64,000 nucleotides of DNA, taken from contig NZ_CP022188.1 of NCBI RefSeq assembly GCF_003111665.1, positions 3,720,001-3,784,000 of the forward strand, given 5' to 3'. Below are positions 6,771 to 16,428 of this stretch, piece by piece (position 1 is the stretch's first letter; each line of letters starts with the position of its first letter). The stretch is from Parazoarcus communis. GTDB taxonomy: Bacteria > Pseudomonadota > Gammaproteobacteria > Burkholderiales > Rhodocyclaceae. A program made the translations under genes and the position numbers. Below the pieces are notes generated by a model, which was not told the DNA's origin, made no database searches, and saw nothing but the letters and a program-made list of their open reading frames with translations.

Positions 6771-9110
6771 TCACTTCTTGCGGGCGCGTGCAAAGGCGTC
6801 GGCAAACGCATTGTTGCCGGCGCTGCGCTCAGCTTGCTTGGGGCGTGCTTCCTGCGGGCGCGCCTGGCGCTGCGGGTTGCCGCGGGGCCCCTGCGGGCGC
6901 TCGGGCCGACCGCTGCCAGCATCGCCGCGCGGTGGCTGAACTTCGTCGGCCAGGCGCATGGTCAGCGCGATCCGCTTGCGGACAACATCGACCTCGAGCA
7001 CCTTCACTTTCACCACCTGACCCGCCTTGACCACCGAGTGTGGGTCCTTGACGAAGGTGTTCGACAGCGCCGAGATGTGCACTAGTCCGTCCTGATGCAC
7101 GCCGATATCGACGAAAGCGCCAAAGTTCGTGACGTTGGTCACCACGCCTTCGAGCAGCATGCCGGGCTGCAGATCCTTCAGCGTTTCGATGCCATCACGG
7201 AAGGTGGCTGTGCGGAACTCGGGGCGCGGATCGCGGCCGGGTTTCTCGAGCTCGGCAAGAATGTCCTGTACGGTCGGAAGGCCAAAGCGGTCGTCGGTGA
7301 AGTCGGCCGGTTTGAGGCTCTTCAGCATGCTGCCGTTGCCCATCAGCTCGCGAACGCTTTTCTGGACGCGCGCCAGAATGCGCTCGACCACCGGGTAGGC
7401 TTCCGGGTGCACCGAGGACGCATCGAGTGGATTGTCACCGGTCTGGATGCGCAGAAATCCGGCGGCCTGCTCGAAGGTCTTGGGGCCGAGTCGCGGCACG
7501 TCCTTCAGTGCGCTGCGACTGCGGAAGGGGCCGTTGGCGTCACGATACTCAACGATATTGCCCGCAAGCGTCGCGTTGAGACCGGAGATCCGGGCCAGCA
7601 GCGGGGCCGATGCGGTGTTGACGTCTACCCCGACGGCGTTCACGCAGTCTTCGACGACGGCGTCCAGGCTCTTGGCGAGCTTGCCCTGGTTGAGGTCGTG
7701 CTGATATTGACCAACCCCGATCGACTTCGGATCGATCTTCACCAGTTCGGCCAGCGGATCCTGCAGGCGACGCGCGATCGACACCGCACCACGCAGGCTG
7801 ACATCGACATCGGGAAACTCGCGTGCGGCCAGTTCCGACGCCGAATACACCGACGCGCCAGCCTCGGAGACCATGACCCTGGTGAGCTTGAACTCGGGGT
7901 GGCGCTGCATCAGTTCCGCCGCCAGCGCGTCGGTCTCGCGTGAGGCGGTGCCGTTGCCGATGGCGATCAGTTCGACCGCGTGCTTCTTTGCCAGCATCGC
8001 AAGGGCAGCGAGCGAGGACTCGCGGTCACGACGCGGCTCGAAGGGGTAGATGGTCGCGGTATCGACCAGCTTGCCGGTCGCATCGACAACGGCGACCTTC
8101 ACCCCGGTACGGATGCCGGGGTCGAGCCCCATCGTGGTCCGGCTGCCGGCCGGTGCGGCGAGCAGGAGATCCTTGAGGTTGCGGGCAAAGACGCGGGTTG
8201 CTTCCTCTTCGGCGCGTTCGCGCAGCTCGCTCATCAGTTCGAGTTCGAGATGGAGCGACACCTTCACGCTCCACGTCCAGCGTACCGTGTCCGCAAGCCA
8301 GCGATCCGCCGGCCGGCCCTGATTGCGGATGCCGAAGCGCACCGCGATGCGGCCTTCGCAGGGGTGAGGCGCATCGGGATCGGGGCGCTCGACATCCAGA
8401 CCGAGGCGAAGCACGCCCTCATTGCGGCCGCGCAGCAGCGCGAGCGCCCGGTGCGAGGGCATGTTTGCGATCGGCTCCTGAAAGTCGAACCAGTCGCGAA
8501 ACTTCGCACCTTCGGTTTCCTTGCCCTCAATCACGCTGGAGCGGACGAGTCCGTAATCGTGCAGATAGTTGCGCAGTTCGCCCAGCAGCGTCGCGTCCTC
8601 GGCGAACTGCTCCATCAGGATCTGGCGCGCACCGTCCAGTACGGACTTTGCATCCTCGAAACCGGCGTCCGGGTTCAGATAGCGGGCCGCCTCGACCTCA
8701 GGCGTAAGTGCCGGGTCGGCAAGCAGCGCCTCGGCGAGCGGCGCAATGCCGGCTTCGCGCGCAATCTGGGCCTTGGTGCGGCGCTTCGGCTTGAAGGGAA
8801 GGTAGAGATCTTCCAGGCGTTGCTTGGTATCGGCGTTTTCGAGCTCGGCGCGCAGTGCGGGGGTGAGTTTGCCTTGTTCGTCGACCGACGCGATGACGGT
8901 GGATCGGCGGTCTTCGAGTTCGCGCAAATACCCCAGCCGCTCTTCCAGCAATCGCAACTGGGTGTCGTCCAGGCCGCCGGTGACTTCCTTGCGGTAGCGC
9001 GAGATGAAGGGCACGGTCGCGCCTTCATCAAGCAGTTTCACGGCAGAGAAGACCTGTCTGGCGGGAACGCCGAGTTCATCGGCAATACGGTGTTCGATGG
9101 GGGGGAGCAT
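6771..9110 (-). CDS. tex: Tex RNA-binding transcription accessory protein
   Basis: About 779 residues, as usual for Tex. The order is an N-terminal helical region ([38 protein letters not shown]), a YqgF/RNase H-like domain ([19 protein letters not shown]), tandem helix-hairpin-helix motifs ([35 protein letters not shown]), and an S1 domain ([29 protein letters not shown]). The Arg/Pro/Gln-rich basic tail likely adds RNA affinity. I chose the ATG at 9110. The frame extends to a TTG at 9140, but MLPPIEHRI is the normal family start. Tex binds nucleic acid and associates with transcription. Confidence 0.95.
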   Translation of the reverse strand: MLPPIEHRIADELGVPARQVFSAVKLLDEGATVPFISRYRKEVTGGLDDTQLRLLEERLGYLRELEDRRSTVIASVDEQGKLTPALRAELENADTKQRLEDLYLPFKPKRRTKAQIAREAGIAPLAEALLADPALTPEVEAARYLNPDAGFEDAKSVLDGARQILMEQFAEDATLLGELRNYLHDYGLVRSSVIEGKETEGAKFRDWFDFQEPIANMPSHRALALLRGRNEGVLRLGLDVERPDPDAPHPCEGRIAVRFGIRNQGRPADRWLADTVRWTWSVKVSLHLELELMSELRERAEEEATRVFARNLKDLLLAAPAGSRTTMGLDPGIRTGVKVAVVDATGKLVDTATIYPFEPRRDRESSLAALAMLAKKHAVELIAIGNGTASRETDALAAELMQRHPEFKLTRVMVSEAGASVYSASELAAREFPDVDVSLRGAVSIARRLQDPLAELVKIDPKSIGVGQYQHDLNQGKLAKSLDAVVEDCVNAVGVDVNTASAPLLARISGLNATLAGNIVEYRDANGPFRSRSALKDVPRLGPKTFEQAAGFLRIQTGDNPLDASSVHPEAYPVVERILARVQKSVRELMGNGSMLKSLKPADFTDDRFGLPTVQDILAELEKPGRDPRPEFRTATFRDGIETLKDLQPGMLLEGVVTNVTNFGAFVDIGVHQDGLVHISALSNTFVKDPHSVVKAGQVVKVKVLEVDVVRKRIALTMRLADEVQPPRGDAGSGRPERPQGPRGNPQRQARPQEARPKQAERSAGNNAFADAFARARKK

Positions 9111-9186
9111 GGCAGGGTCACCGTGGCGAGCACGGCGCAATGGTTCTCATGAAGGGCGCGATGGTGCAGCAAGCGCCGCTGCGGGA

Positions 9187-9213
9187 CAAGGGGGCGACGA
9201 CAATCGCCCCTTG
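9187..9213 (-). terminator. GC-rich hairpin behind the mutarotase gene
   Basis: Immediately past the mutarotase stop the minus strand can form CAAGGGGCGA, a short loop and TCGCCCCCTTG, about 10 bp with one bulged base. No U-tract follows, so it is either a weak terminator or an RNA 3'-end stabiliser. Confidence 0.35.
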
Positions 9214-9216
9214 CCC

Positions 9217-10062
9217 TCAGAGCGCGACCAGCGTTTGCCTGCCCCACCACTGCTGGTGCGGCGGAAGCTCGACCGCCTGATCGGCAACAGCCGCCTCGGT
9301 GCATAACATGCGGCGAAAACCGCTGTCGGGCATGTCGGCAAGTGCGGCACAGCGTGTTTCCCATGGATTCCAGATGACAACATCCGGAAAGCCTTCGGTA
9401 TTGACGCCGAGGCTGCGGCGGTGGTCGCGAACGAGGAGCGGACGGGTCACCTTGCAGTAGATGCGATCGACTTCGCCATCGACCATGATCCGCTCACCGC
9501 TTTCGCGACGGACGACGTTGCCCGCGGCGGTATCGCGATAGCTGAAACCGTAGAGCCCCTCAAGCGCGATTTCCTCCACTTCGCTGACGCGAAGATAGGT
9601 ATGCAGGGCGCCGGTAAACGAAAATGCTTCGTCGCCCGTGTTTTCGACCGAGAGTTCAAGGTCGAGGCGGTTGTCTTCCACGGCCACCGTCAGTTCGAGG
9701 GCAAAGGCGTGCGGCCAGATGGCGCGCGTCTCTTCATCGTCTACGATACGCAGCACCGCAATGGCGAAACCCTCGCCGGTGCGCTGCTCGGCGACGGTCC
9801 AGACCTTCGTACGCACAAACCCGTGCTTGGGTAACTCGCCCTGGTCGGCAAACTGCGGGAAGCAGACCGGCACCCCACCGCGAATCGGCGCGCTGCCGTC
9901 AAATACCGCCTGTTCGCTGAGGTAGAGCCACTCCTTGCCGCCGCGAGGCGTCCATGACAGCACCTGCCCACCCAGCAGGCTGACCACGACGCGCGCACCC
10001 GAAACGTCCATTGCCAAGGCCGCAAGACCCTGAAACTCCACCTGTTCTATCGTTGCATTCAT
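9217..10062 (-). CDS. yeaD: D-hexose-6-phosphate mutarotase (YeaD-like aldose 1-epimerase)
   Basis: A 281-residue galactose mutarotase-like protein of the YeaD subgroup. It shows PIRGGVPVCFPQF, GFVRTKVWTV, FTGALHTYLRVS (catalytic His) and PDVVIWNPW near the end. These enzymes interconvert alpha and beta anomers of hexose 6-phosphates in the cytoplasm. The start at 10062 lies 6 bases after the pat stop at 10068 on the same strand, so the two genes are probably co-transcribed. No functional link between sugar anomers and acetyltransferase Pat is obvious. Confidence 0.88.
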   Translation of the reverse strand: MNATIEQVEFQGLAALAMDVSGARVVVSLLGGQVLSWTPRGGKEWLYLSEQAVFDGSAPIRGGVPVCFPQFADQGELPKHGFVRTKVWTVAEQRTGEGFAIAVLRIVDDEETRAIWPHAFALELTVAVEDNRLDLELSVENTGDEAFSFTGALHTYLRVSEVEEIALEGLYGFSYRDTAAGNVVRRESGERIMVDGEVDRIYCKVTRPLLVRDHRRSLGVNTEGFPDVVIWNPWETRCAALADMPDSGFRRMLCTEAAVADQAVELPPHQQWWGRQTLVAL

Positions 10063-10067
10063 CCGGT

Positions 10068-12755
10068 TCAGTCCTGCAGGGGCAGGACGCCCACCTTGAC
10101 CGTGTTGTCTTCCGGGTCGTTGGTGAGGATGAAGCCGAGCTTGGCCACAAACTTGAGCATGCGGTCATTGTTGGAGAGAAAAACGCCGTTGATGTAGAGC
10201 AGCCCGCGGTTACGTGCGGTTTCGATCAAGACGCCCATGAGCTTGCGTGCAAGTCCGCGATGCTGCCAGTCGTCTGCCACGACAACGGCGAACTCACAGG
10301 ATTCGCTGTCCGGATTGACTGCATAGCGACACACGCCGATCTCCTTTTCCACGCCATCGACGTCCATCGTGGCGAGAAAGGCCATTTCGCGGTCGTAATC
10401 GATCTGCGTCAGTCGCGCCACCATTGCTGGCGGCAGTTCGCGCATCGTGTTCATGAAGCGGTAGTACTTGGTTTCCTGCGACAGATTGCGCACGAACTCC
10501 ACTTCGAGGTCGGCATCTTCGGGCTTGATCGGACGAATGGTCACGACCGTGCCGTCCGGCACCGTCCACTTGCTGATGAGGTGCGACGGATAGGGGTGAA
10601 TCGCCATATGGTCGTAGCGATCGGCCGTGGGCGACACGTTGTCCACAACGATGCGGGCATCGACCGCAACTGCGCCATTTTCGTCGACGATCAGCGGGTT
10701 GATGTCCATACCAGTGATCCACGGCAACTCGCAGACCATTTCCGACACGCGCAACAGCACCAGTTCCAGCGCATCCATGTCGATGGCGGGGAGATTGCGG
10801 AACTCGCCGAGGCGGACAGCAATCCGGGTGGAGCGGATCATGTCGCGCACTAGGAAGCCGTTGAGCGGCGGCAAGGCCACCGCGATATCGCGGTTGGCTT
10901 CCACCTGGTTGCCACCTTCACCGAAGGTGATGACCGGGCCGAACACCGGATCGCGCCGGACACCGATCACCAGTTCGCGACCATTGCGCTTCTGGATCAT
11001 GGGCTCGATCGAGACACCGTTGATGATGGCGTCGGGCTGGCTCTTCTTTACCGCTTCGAGAATTTCCTGGTAGGCCGAACGCACGACGGCGAGGCTTGTG
11101 AGGTTGAGCCGCACTCCGCCGACATCGGACTTGTGGATCACCGATGCGGAGTCGATCTTCATCACCACCGGCAGACCAATTTCTTCTGCCAGCACCATGG
11201 CTTCGGTTGCCGAACGTGCCACCACGGTCTGCGCAATCGGAATCCGGAATGCAGCCAGCAAGGCCTTGGATTCCATTTCGTTGAGGGTCTTGCGACGCTC
11301 GCTGAGTGCGGTTTCGATGACCAGGCGGGCGCTTTCGACCGACGGCGGCGACAGGTGGGACAGCGAGGCCGGCACCTGCATCAGCAGCTTCTGGTTGCGG
11401 TAGTAGGACGAAATGTGGCCAACCAGCTCTACTGCCGGCTCCGGCGTGCGGAAAGTCGGAATGCCCGCCTCGATGAACATGCGGCGCGATTCTGCCACCA
11501 GCTCCTCGCCCATCCAGCAGGTCACGACCGGCTTGTCTGCGGTTTTTTCGATCTCGATGACGGTCCTGGCAACCTCGCTCGGATTGGTCATGGCCTGCGG
11601 AGTCAGCATTACCAGCACGCCGTCCACGTTGGGGCCGTCGATGACCGCCTGCAGGGTCTTGCTGTAGCGATCGGGGTCAGCATCGCCCAGAATGTCGATC
11701 GGATTGCCGCGTGACCAGCCTGCAGGCAGGATGGTATTGAGTTTCTCCATCGTACTGTCGGAGAACTCGCTCAGCGGAATGCCGATATCCATTGCCCGGT
11801 CGGCAGCCATCACACCCGGTCCGCCGCCGTTGGTAATGATTGCGAGGCGGTTGCCACGCGGCCGGAAATGGGAGAACAGCGCATTGGCGGCGGCAAAGAG
11901 CTGGCCAAGGTTGTACAGGCGAATCACGCCGGCACGACGAAGTGCCGCGTCAAATACTGCGTCGTCGCCTATCGGGGCGCCCGAATGCGACAGAATGGCG
12001 CGCGAAACGTCCGGGTGACGGCCGGCCTTGATCAGCAGTACCGGCTTCACACGCGCTGCGCCTCGAAGCGCGCTCATGAAGCGGCGCGCATCGCGAATAC
12101 CTTCAACGTACAGGAAGATGCTCTCGGTACGCGGGTCCGAGATCATGAACTCGAGAACCTCGCCGAAATCGATATCGCTCGAGGTACCGAGCGACACCAC
12201 GGCTGAAAAGCCCACGTTGTTCGGTTTTGCCCAGTCAAGAATGGCGGCGCACAGCGCACCCGACTGTGAAATCAGGCCAATGCTGCCCTTGCTGGCCGTC
12301 GCATGGGCAAAAGTGGCGTTGAGGCCGAGGTCGGGCCGGATGATGCCAAGGCAGTTTGGCCCTAGCAGACGAATTTTGTGCCGGCGCGCCGCTTCGACGA
12401 CGTGACGTTCGTAAAGGGCGCCACGGGGGCCTGCTTCGGAGAATCCGGACGACAGTACGACGGCTGCCTTCACCCCGGCACGGCCGCAACTGTCGATGAT
12501 GGCCGCGACTTTCTCGGCGCGAACGGCTACGACAGCCAGGTCGAGCCGTTGTGGGACATCTTCGACGGATTTGTAGCAGATGAGGTCGAATACCTTCTCA
12601 TGCTTTGGATTGACCGCGAACAGCCGCCCCTTGTAACCCGCATCGATCATGTTGCGCATGAGTACGCTGCCAAGCGAGTTTTCGCGCTCGCTGGCACCGA
12701 TAATGGCTACCGAGCGGGGCTCGAGAAGCGGGGAAAGATAGTGTTTTTCATTCAT
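10068..12755 (-). CDS. pat: Pat-type protein lysine acetyltransferase (acyl-CoA synthetase-like domain plus GNAT)
   Basis: An 895-residue fusion. Residues 1 to about 450 are a CoA-binding Rossmann and succinyl-CoA ligase-like region (VAIIGASERENSLGSVLMRN; GPNCLGIIRP; LISQSGALCAAILDWA). Residues 480-700 are an ATP-grasp fold (GLPVVMKIDSASVIHKSDVGGV). Residues 730-895 are a GNAT acetyltransferase with an acetyl-CoA loop (DDWQHRGLARKLMGVLIETA). Homologues such as Salmonella Pat acetylate and inactivate acetyl-CoA synthetase in response to acetyl-CoA or cAMP status; the ligase half is usually catalytically dead and regulatory. The promoter has a TATAAT box and an inverted repeat centred near -42. 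Confidence 0.92.
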   Translation of the reverse strand: MNEKHYLSPLLEPRSVAIIGASERENSLGSVLMRNMIDAGYKGRLFAVNPKHEKVFDLICYKSVEDVPQRLDLAVVAVRAEKVAAIIDSCGRAGVKAAVVLSSGFSEAGPRGALYERHVVEAARRHKIRLLGPNCLGIIRPDLGLNATFAHATASKGSIGLISQSGALCAAILDWAKPNNVGFSAVVSLGTSSDIDFGEVLEFMISDPRTESIFLYVEGIRDARRFMSALRGAARVKPVLLIKAGRHPDVSRAILSHSGAPIGDDAVFDAALRRAGVIRLYNLGQLFAAANALFSHFRPRGNRLAIITNGGGPGVMAADRAMDIGIPLSEFSDSTMEKLNTILPAGWSRGNPIDILGDADPDRYSKTLQAVIDGPNVDGVLVMLTPQAMTNPSEVARTVIEIEKTADKPVVTCWMGEELVAESRRMFIEAGIPTFRTPEPAVELVGHISSYYRNQKLLMQVPASLSHLSPPSVESARLVIETALSERRKTLNEMESKALLAAFRIPIAQTVVARSATEAMVLAEEIGLPVVMKIDSASVIHKSDVGGVRLNLTSLAVVRSAYQEILEAVKKSQPDAIINGVSIEPMIQKRNGRELVIGVRRDPVFGPVITFGEGGNQVEANRDIAVALPPLNGFLVRDMIRSTRIAVRLGEFRNLPAIDMDALELVLLRVSEMVCELPWITGMDINPLIVDENGAVAVDARIVVDNVSPTADRYDHMAIHPYPSHLISKWTVPDGTVVTIRPIKPEDADLEVEFVRNLSQETKYYRFMNTMRELPPAMVARLTQIDYDREMAFLATMDVDGVEKEIGVCRYAVNPDSESCEFAVVVADDWQHRGLARKLMGVLIETARNRGLLYINGVFLSNNDRMLKFVAKLGFILTNDPEDNTVKVGVLPLQD

Positions 12756-12840
12756 GGAAGGGCTGCCCTGTAAGGGTACGACGCCGCCGGCTCAAGCCTT
12801 CAAGGTCAGTTGACCATAGCGGGTCGTCGATAATGAGCAA

Positions 12841-12883
12841 ATTATACTGCAGTGCACAATAAGCCTGACTAGGGATTTCCCTA
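12841..12883 (-). promoter_or_regulatory. pat promoter: TATAAT box with upstream inverted repeat
   Basis: On the minus strand a perfect -10 hexamer TATAAT lies at 12846-12841, giving a predicted start near 12834 and an 80-base leader to pat. The perfect inverted repeat TAGGG-AAAT-CCCTA at 12883-12870 is centred about 42.5 bases upstream of that start, the class II activator position. No good -35 hexamer is present. The regulator is unknown. Confidence 0.55.
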
Positions 12884-12956
12884 AATCGCGAAAAGGATCC
12901 GCCTTTGCCGCGCGGCACATTGTGTATCGATTTCGATGCACGAGAATTGACGCTTG

Positions 12957-14558
12957 TCACAAGGTGAAGTAGAAACGTGCGCCACGACCCGGTTCTGCTT
13001 CGGCTCGTATGCTTCCGCCATGACGCTGAATGATGCGTTGAACGGTCGCAAGACCGATTCCGGTTCCAGCAAACTCCGCGCTGTTGTGCAAACGGCTGAA
13101 AGGCCGAAAAAGGTTCGCAGCGAAGGCCATGTCAAACCCGGCCCCATTGTCTTCAACGCAGAAAATCCGCCGCTCTCCCTCGAGGCTGACGCCGAAGCTG
13201 ATTTTTGCGTCAGCCTTGCCTGCCGAGAATTTCCACGCATTGCGCAACAGGTTCTCTAGCATCACTCTCACAAGCACCCGATCCGCGCTGACGATCATTT
13301 CACGTGTCACTTCGAACTCCACCGTGCGATCGGGTTCCTCCGAGCGAATCTCGTCAATGACCTGCAGCGCGAGCTCGGACAGGTTGACAGCTTCTTTGTG
13401 TACCGTTTGACGGGTCAGGCGCGCGAGTTCGATGAGCGCGTCGATCAGGTGCGCCATACGGTGAGTGGCACGACGGATGCGTTCGATATAGTCGGTGGTG
13501 GCGGGCGTGAGCTGTCCGCTAAGATCCTCCTCGAGAATGCGGGCAAAGCCATCAATGGCGCGCAAAGGGGCGCGCAGATCGTGAGACACCGAATAGGAGA
13601 AGGCTTCGAGCTCACGATTGGCGGCTTCCATCTCCGCAGTGCGGAGACGAACTCTGGATTCAAGCTCCTGATTGACGTTTTTGAGCGTGAGTTCGGCGAC
13701 CTTGCGTGAGGAGATGTCATCCAGGGTTCCGGCAATACCCCTGATCTGACCCTTGTCACCGATCAGCGGCCGGCCCGATGCCTCGATCCACCGGATTTCT
13801 CCCTTTCGGGTGCGGAGCCGGGTCTGGCAGGTGCACTCCGAAATTTCGCCCGCCATGATTTGTGCGAGCATGTGGCGGACGCCCGGGCAGTCGTCGGGGT
13901 GCAGAAAATCCGTGAGCGGTTTGCCCAGACTGCGGTCGGTCTTGTGTCCGGTGAGACGGTGCCATACCCCGTTCAGAAAACTCAGGCGCCCCTCGGAATC
14001 GGTCTGGAATATCACCTCGTTTACTGACTCAACCACGTCGTGGTAGCGCTGCTCGCTTTCGCCCAGCGCCCGCTCGGCACTGACCCGCGAGGTCACGCTG
14101 CGTCCGATGCCGTGGTAGCCGACGAACACCCCCGCCCTGAAGACGGGACTCCCGACGAGTTCGAAGTAGTGGGTTCCGTTGTCGCTGGCCTGGTGCGAAA
14201 AGACCAGGCTGGCTCGCTCATGCTGATCGAGCCGTCGACGGTATTCGACCCAGTCCTGTTCGGCGGCGTGAATTGCCGGGCTATCCCATGGAGGACAGCC
14301 GATCAGGCGCTGCGGATCCTCCCCGGTCTGCTGCTGGAAGCCAGCACTGACGTCGGTGTAGCAATGCGAGTGGTCGGTTGCCCAGCGCCAGTCGCTGGCG
14401 AGTTCGAGCAATTCGCGCAGCCTGTTGCGTTCTTCAATCAGCTTGCGATCGGGGCGCACGCGTTTGCGGGCCTTGCCGCGCAGCAGTCCAAGCGTAAGCA
14501 TGCCCGCCACCACAAGTGACGGGAATGCGAGAATGCTCAACCAGTCAGGGTTATTCAC
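12957..14558 (-). CDS. PAS-domain sensor histidine kinase (orphan)
   Basis: A 533-residue kinase. An N-terminal membrane anchor (LSILAFPSLVVAGMLTLGLL) precedes two PAS domains, the second with a PAC motif (LRTRKGEIRWIEASGRPLIGDKG). A coiled coil follows, then the HisKA H-box (SVSHDLRAPLRAIDGF) and an ATPase domain with N, G1 and G2 boxes (ENLLRNAWKF, EDNGAGFD, GTGIGLATVQRI). I chose the GTG at 14558 because GGAG precedes it at good spacing; the frame also opens at a TTG at 14600. The H-box resembles the bacteriophytochrome/PAS-kinase subgroup. No response regulator is adjacent, so its partner lies elsewhere. Confidence 0.88.
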   Translation of the reverse strand: MNNPDWLSILAFPSLVVAGMLTLGLLRGKARKRVRPDRKLIEERNRLRELLELASDWRWATDHSHCYTDVSAGFQQQTGEDPQRLIGCPPWDSPAIHAAEQDWVEYRRRLDQHERASLVFSHQASDNGTHYFELVGSPVFRAGVFVGYHGIGRSVTSRVSAERALGESEQRYHDVVESVNEVIFQTDSEGRLSFLNGVWHRLTGHKTDRSLGKPLTDFLHPDDCPGVRHMLAQIMAGEISECTCQTRLRTRKGEIRWIEASGRPLIGDKGQIRGIAGTLDDISSRKVAELTLKNVNQELESRVRLRTAEMEAANRELEAFSYSVSHDLRAPLRAIDGFARILEEDLSGQLTPATTDYIERIRRATHRMAHLIDALIELARLTRQTVHKEAVNLSELALQVIDEIRSEEPDRTVEFEVTREMIVSADRVLVRVMLENLLRNAWKFSAGKADAKISFGVSLEGERRIFCVEDNGAGFDMAFAANLFRPFSRLHNSAEFAGTGIGLATVQRIIQRHGGSIRAEAEPGRGARFYFTL

Positions 14559-14737
14559 CCTGCTGTCTCCGTCAATCCGGCGCCTGACGGGCCGTTCCAA
14601 CGCGCCTGCCGTTTACCTTGAGTGAGTCCGGGATCTGCCTGAACCATTTCTGCTCCTTCATCAACGCGGGTGCGCCGGTAGAATGAGGTGGCCGACTATT
14701 GCTGTTTCCTCAATGATAATGCCTTCCAGAGCGGACA

Positions 14738-15319
14738 ATGACCGAATTCAACCAGTCTCTTAACCCGTCAGGCTGCGCGGGACATGGCGCCGGTGGAGAT
14801 CCATCGGCGTGGGTGCGCCGTTTCAGCGCCTTGATTCCAGTGGGCGGACACGTGCTTGATTATGCCTGCGGCGGCGGGCGCCACGCCCTGTGGCTTGCCC
14901 GCCACGGCTATCGCGTCGAGGCGGCTGACCGTAATCGCGATGCTTTGGCGGGTCTGGCGCAAGAAGAAGGTATTTCCACGCGCGAAGTTGACCTCGAATC
15001 GAGCGAGTGGCCCTACGCTGGCCAGTCTTTTGATGCGGTGGTGGTATGCAATTACCTGTACCGGCCGGGCTTCGAGCGCCTGCTCGACCTGTTGCCCGAG
15101 GCCGGGGTGCTCATCTACGAGACCTTCATGGCAGGAAACGAGCAGTTTGGCAGGCCGGCGAGCCCCGAGTTTCTTCTGCAGGCTGGCGAGCTTCTGACGC
15201 GCTGCGCGGGATGGCAGATCGTCGGCTTCGAGCAGGGGATCGTGAGCAGCCCCCGTCAGGCCGCGATCCAGCGCATCTGCGCAGTTCGCGGCCCAGCGGT
15301 CGCAACGATCCTGCCCTGA
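14738..15319 (+). CDS. SAM-dependent class I methyltransferase (TehB/YrrT-like)
   Basis: A 193-residue protein with the SAM-binding motif I VLDYACGGGRHALWLA (about residues 39-54), motif II VEAADRNRDAL, and DAVVVCNYLYRPGFERLLDLL. The size and motif spacing fit the small TehB-like/class I methyltransferases, often annotated as tellurite-resistance methyltransferases, but the substrate cannot be assigned. It is divergent from the histidine kinase. It ends one base before the convergent mnmH stop, so the two 3' ends abut with no terminator between. Confidence 0.8.
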   Translation: MTEFNQSLNPSGCAGHGAGGDPSAWVRRFSALIPVGGHVLDYACGGGRHALWLARHGYRVEAADRNRDALAGLAQEEGISTREVDLESSEWPYAGQSFDAVVVCNYLYRPGFERLLDLLPEAGVLIYETFMAGNEQFGRPASPEFLLQAGELLTRCAGWQIVGFEQGIVSSPRQAAIQRICAVRGPAVATILP

Positions 15320-16372
15320 TCAGCCCGGCAGTCTGGCCAGAATCTGCTGTGCCAGCAGGTCGATGCCCGCCGGCGAGAGGTCGCCGGTCTCAAATGCGGG
15401 TGCATCGATCAGGCCAGGAAAGTTGCCGCCCTGCGAGCGACGATAGAGCGGGTCGTAGTGCAGGTCGATGAACTCTCCAAACAGGGTCGGCAAGTCGCCG
15501 CGTTCGGCAAGCTGCCGCCAACGCGCCAGCGTTTCGTTGCTCTGCAGACTTCTCAGGCGTTCGATGTTCTGCAGCAGGGTGGGGATGTCATCGCCCAGAT
15601 AGGCATAGTCACGGATCAGGAAGCTTAGCCTGGCGTCGCGTTCTGCCTCGATCCGGATGCACGGTGCGGCGCGCATTGCGCCGATCAGCGGCTCCGGAAT
15701 ATGGGTGCGGCCAATCTTGCGGCTTTCGGCTTCGACAAACACAGGCCGTGCCGGATCGAGTTTGCGGATGCGGTCATACAGCGTCGTCTCAAAGCCTTTC
15801 TGTGTCGGTTGGGGACGGTCGGGCAGGGCGCCGAGCACCGAGCCCTTGTGCGCTGCGATGTCCTCGAGGTCGAGCACCTGGGCGCCATGCCGGGCAAGCG
15901 CTTCGAGAATGCGTGTTTTCCCGCTTCCGGTTGCGCCGCAGATCATGCGCAATTGCAGTTGCGGTGCCAGTGCCTCGATCTGTTCGATCACCAGGTGCCT
16001 GAATTGCTTGTAGCCACCGGCGAGTTGATGCGCGTCCCATCCGATCAGGCGCAGCCAGGTCACGAACGAGCCGCTGCGTTGGCCTCCGCGCCAGCAGTAG
16101 ACGAGAGGCCGCCAGCTGCGCGGCTTGTCCTGCATGTAGCCCGAGACATGGCGGGCGATGTTCTCTGCCACCATCGCGCCACCGATGCGACGGGCTTCGA
16201 AGGCTGATTTCTGCTTGTAAATGGTTCCGACAACGATACGCTGCTCGTTGTCCAGCACCGGCAGGTTGATGGCGCCGGGTACGTGATCCTCGGCAAATTC
16301 GGCGGGGGTGCGGACGTCGATGATCTCGTCAAAGGTTTCCAGCTGTGCTACGGTCGCGACGCCTTTCTGCAT
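15320..16372 (-). CDS. mnmH: tRNA 2-selenouridine synthase MnmH
   Basis: A 350-residue protein. The N-terminal rhodanese domain (EIIDVRTPAEFAEDHVPGAINLPV) has its active Cys in VYCWRGGQRSGSF near residue 92. It is followed by a P-loop domain (CGATGSGKTRILEALARHG, about residues 146-163). MnmH geranylates and then selenates 2-thiouridine at tRNA wobble position 34 (Lys, Glu, Gln) using selenophosphate. That donor is made by SelD, whose gene is divergently transcribed 56 bases away. The active Cys and P-loop are both intact. Confidence 0.94.
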   Translation of the reverse strand: MQKGVATVAQLETFDEIIDVRTPAEFAEDHVPGAINLPVLDNEQRIVVGTIYKQKSAFEARRIGGAMVAENIARHVSGYMQDKPRSWRPLVYCWRGGQRSGSFVTWLRLIGWDAHQLAGGYKQFRHLVIEQIEALAPQLQLRMICGATGSGKTRILEALARHGAQVLDLEDIAAHKGSVLGALPDRPQPTQKGFETTLYDRIRKLDPARPVFVEAESRKIGRTHIPEPLIGAMRAAPCIRIEAERDARLSFLIRDYAYLGDDIPTLLQNIERLRSLQSNETLARWRQLAERGDLPTLFGEFIDLHYDPLYRRSQGGNFPGLIDAPAFETGDLSPAGIDLLAQQILARLPG

Positions 16373-16428
16373 GTATTGTTACGGGCAAGGTCGCAATTTT
16401 GCCGACTGCCCCGTACTCCCTTCAGGTC

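Noticed and set aside
7980..9152. Long plus-strand reading frame opposite tex
   Set aside because: The frame mirrors a conserved Tex domain on the other strand; GC-rich coding DNA often leaves long open antisense frames.
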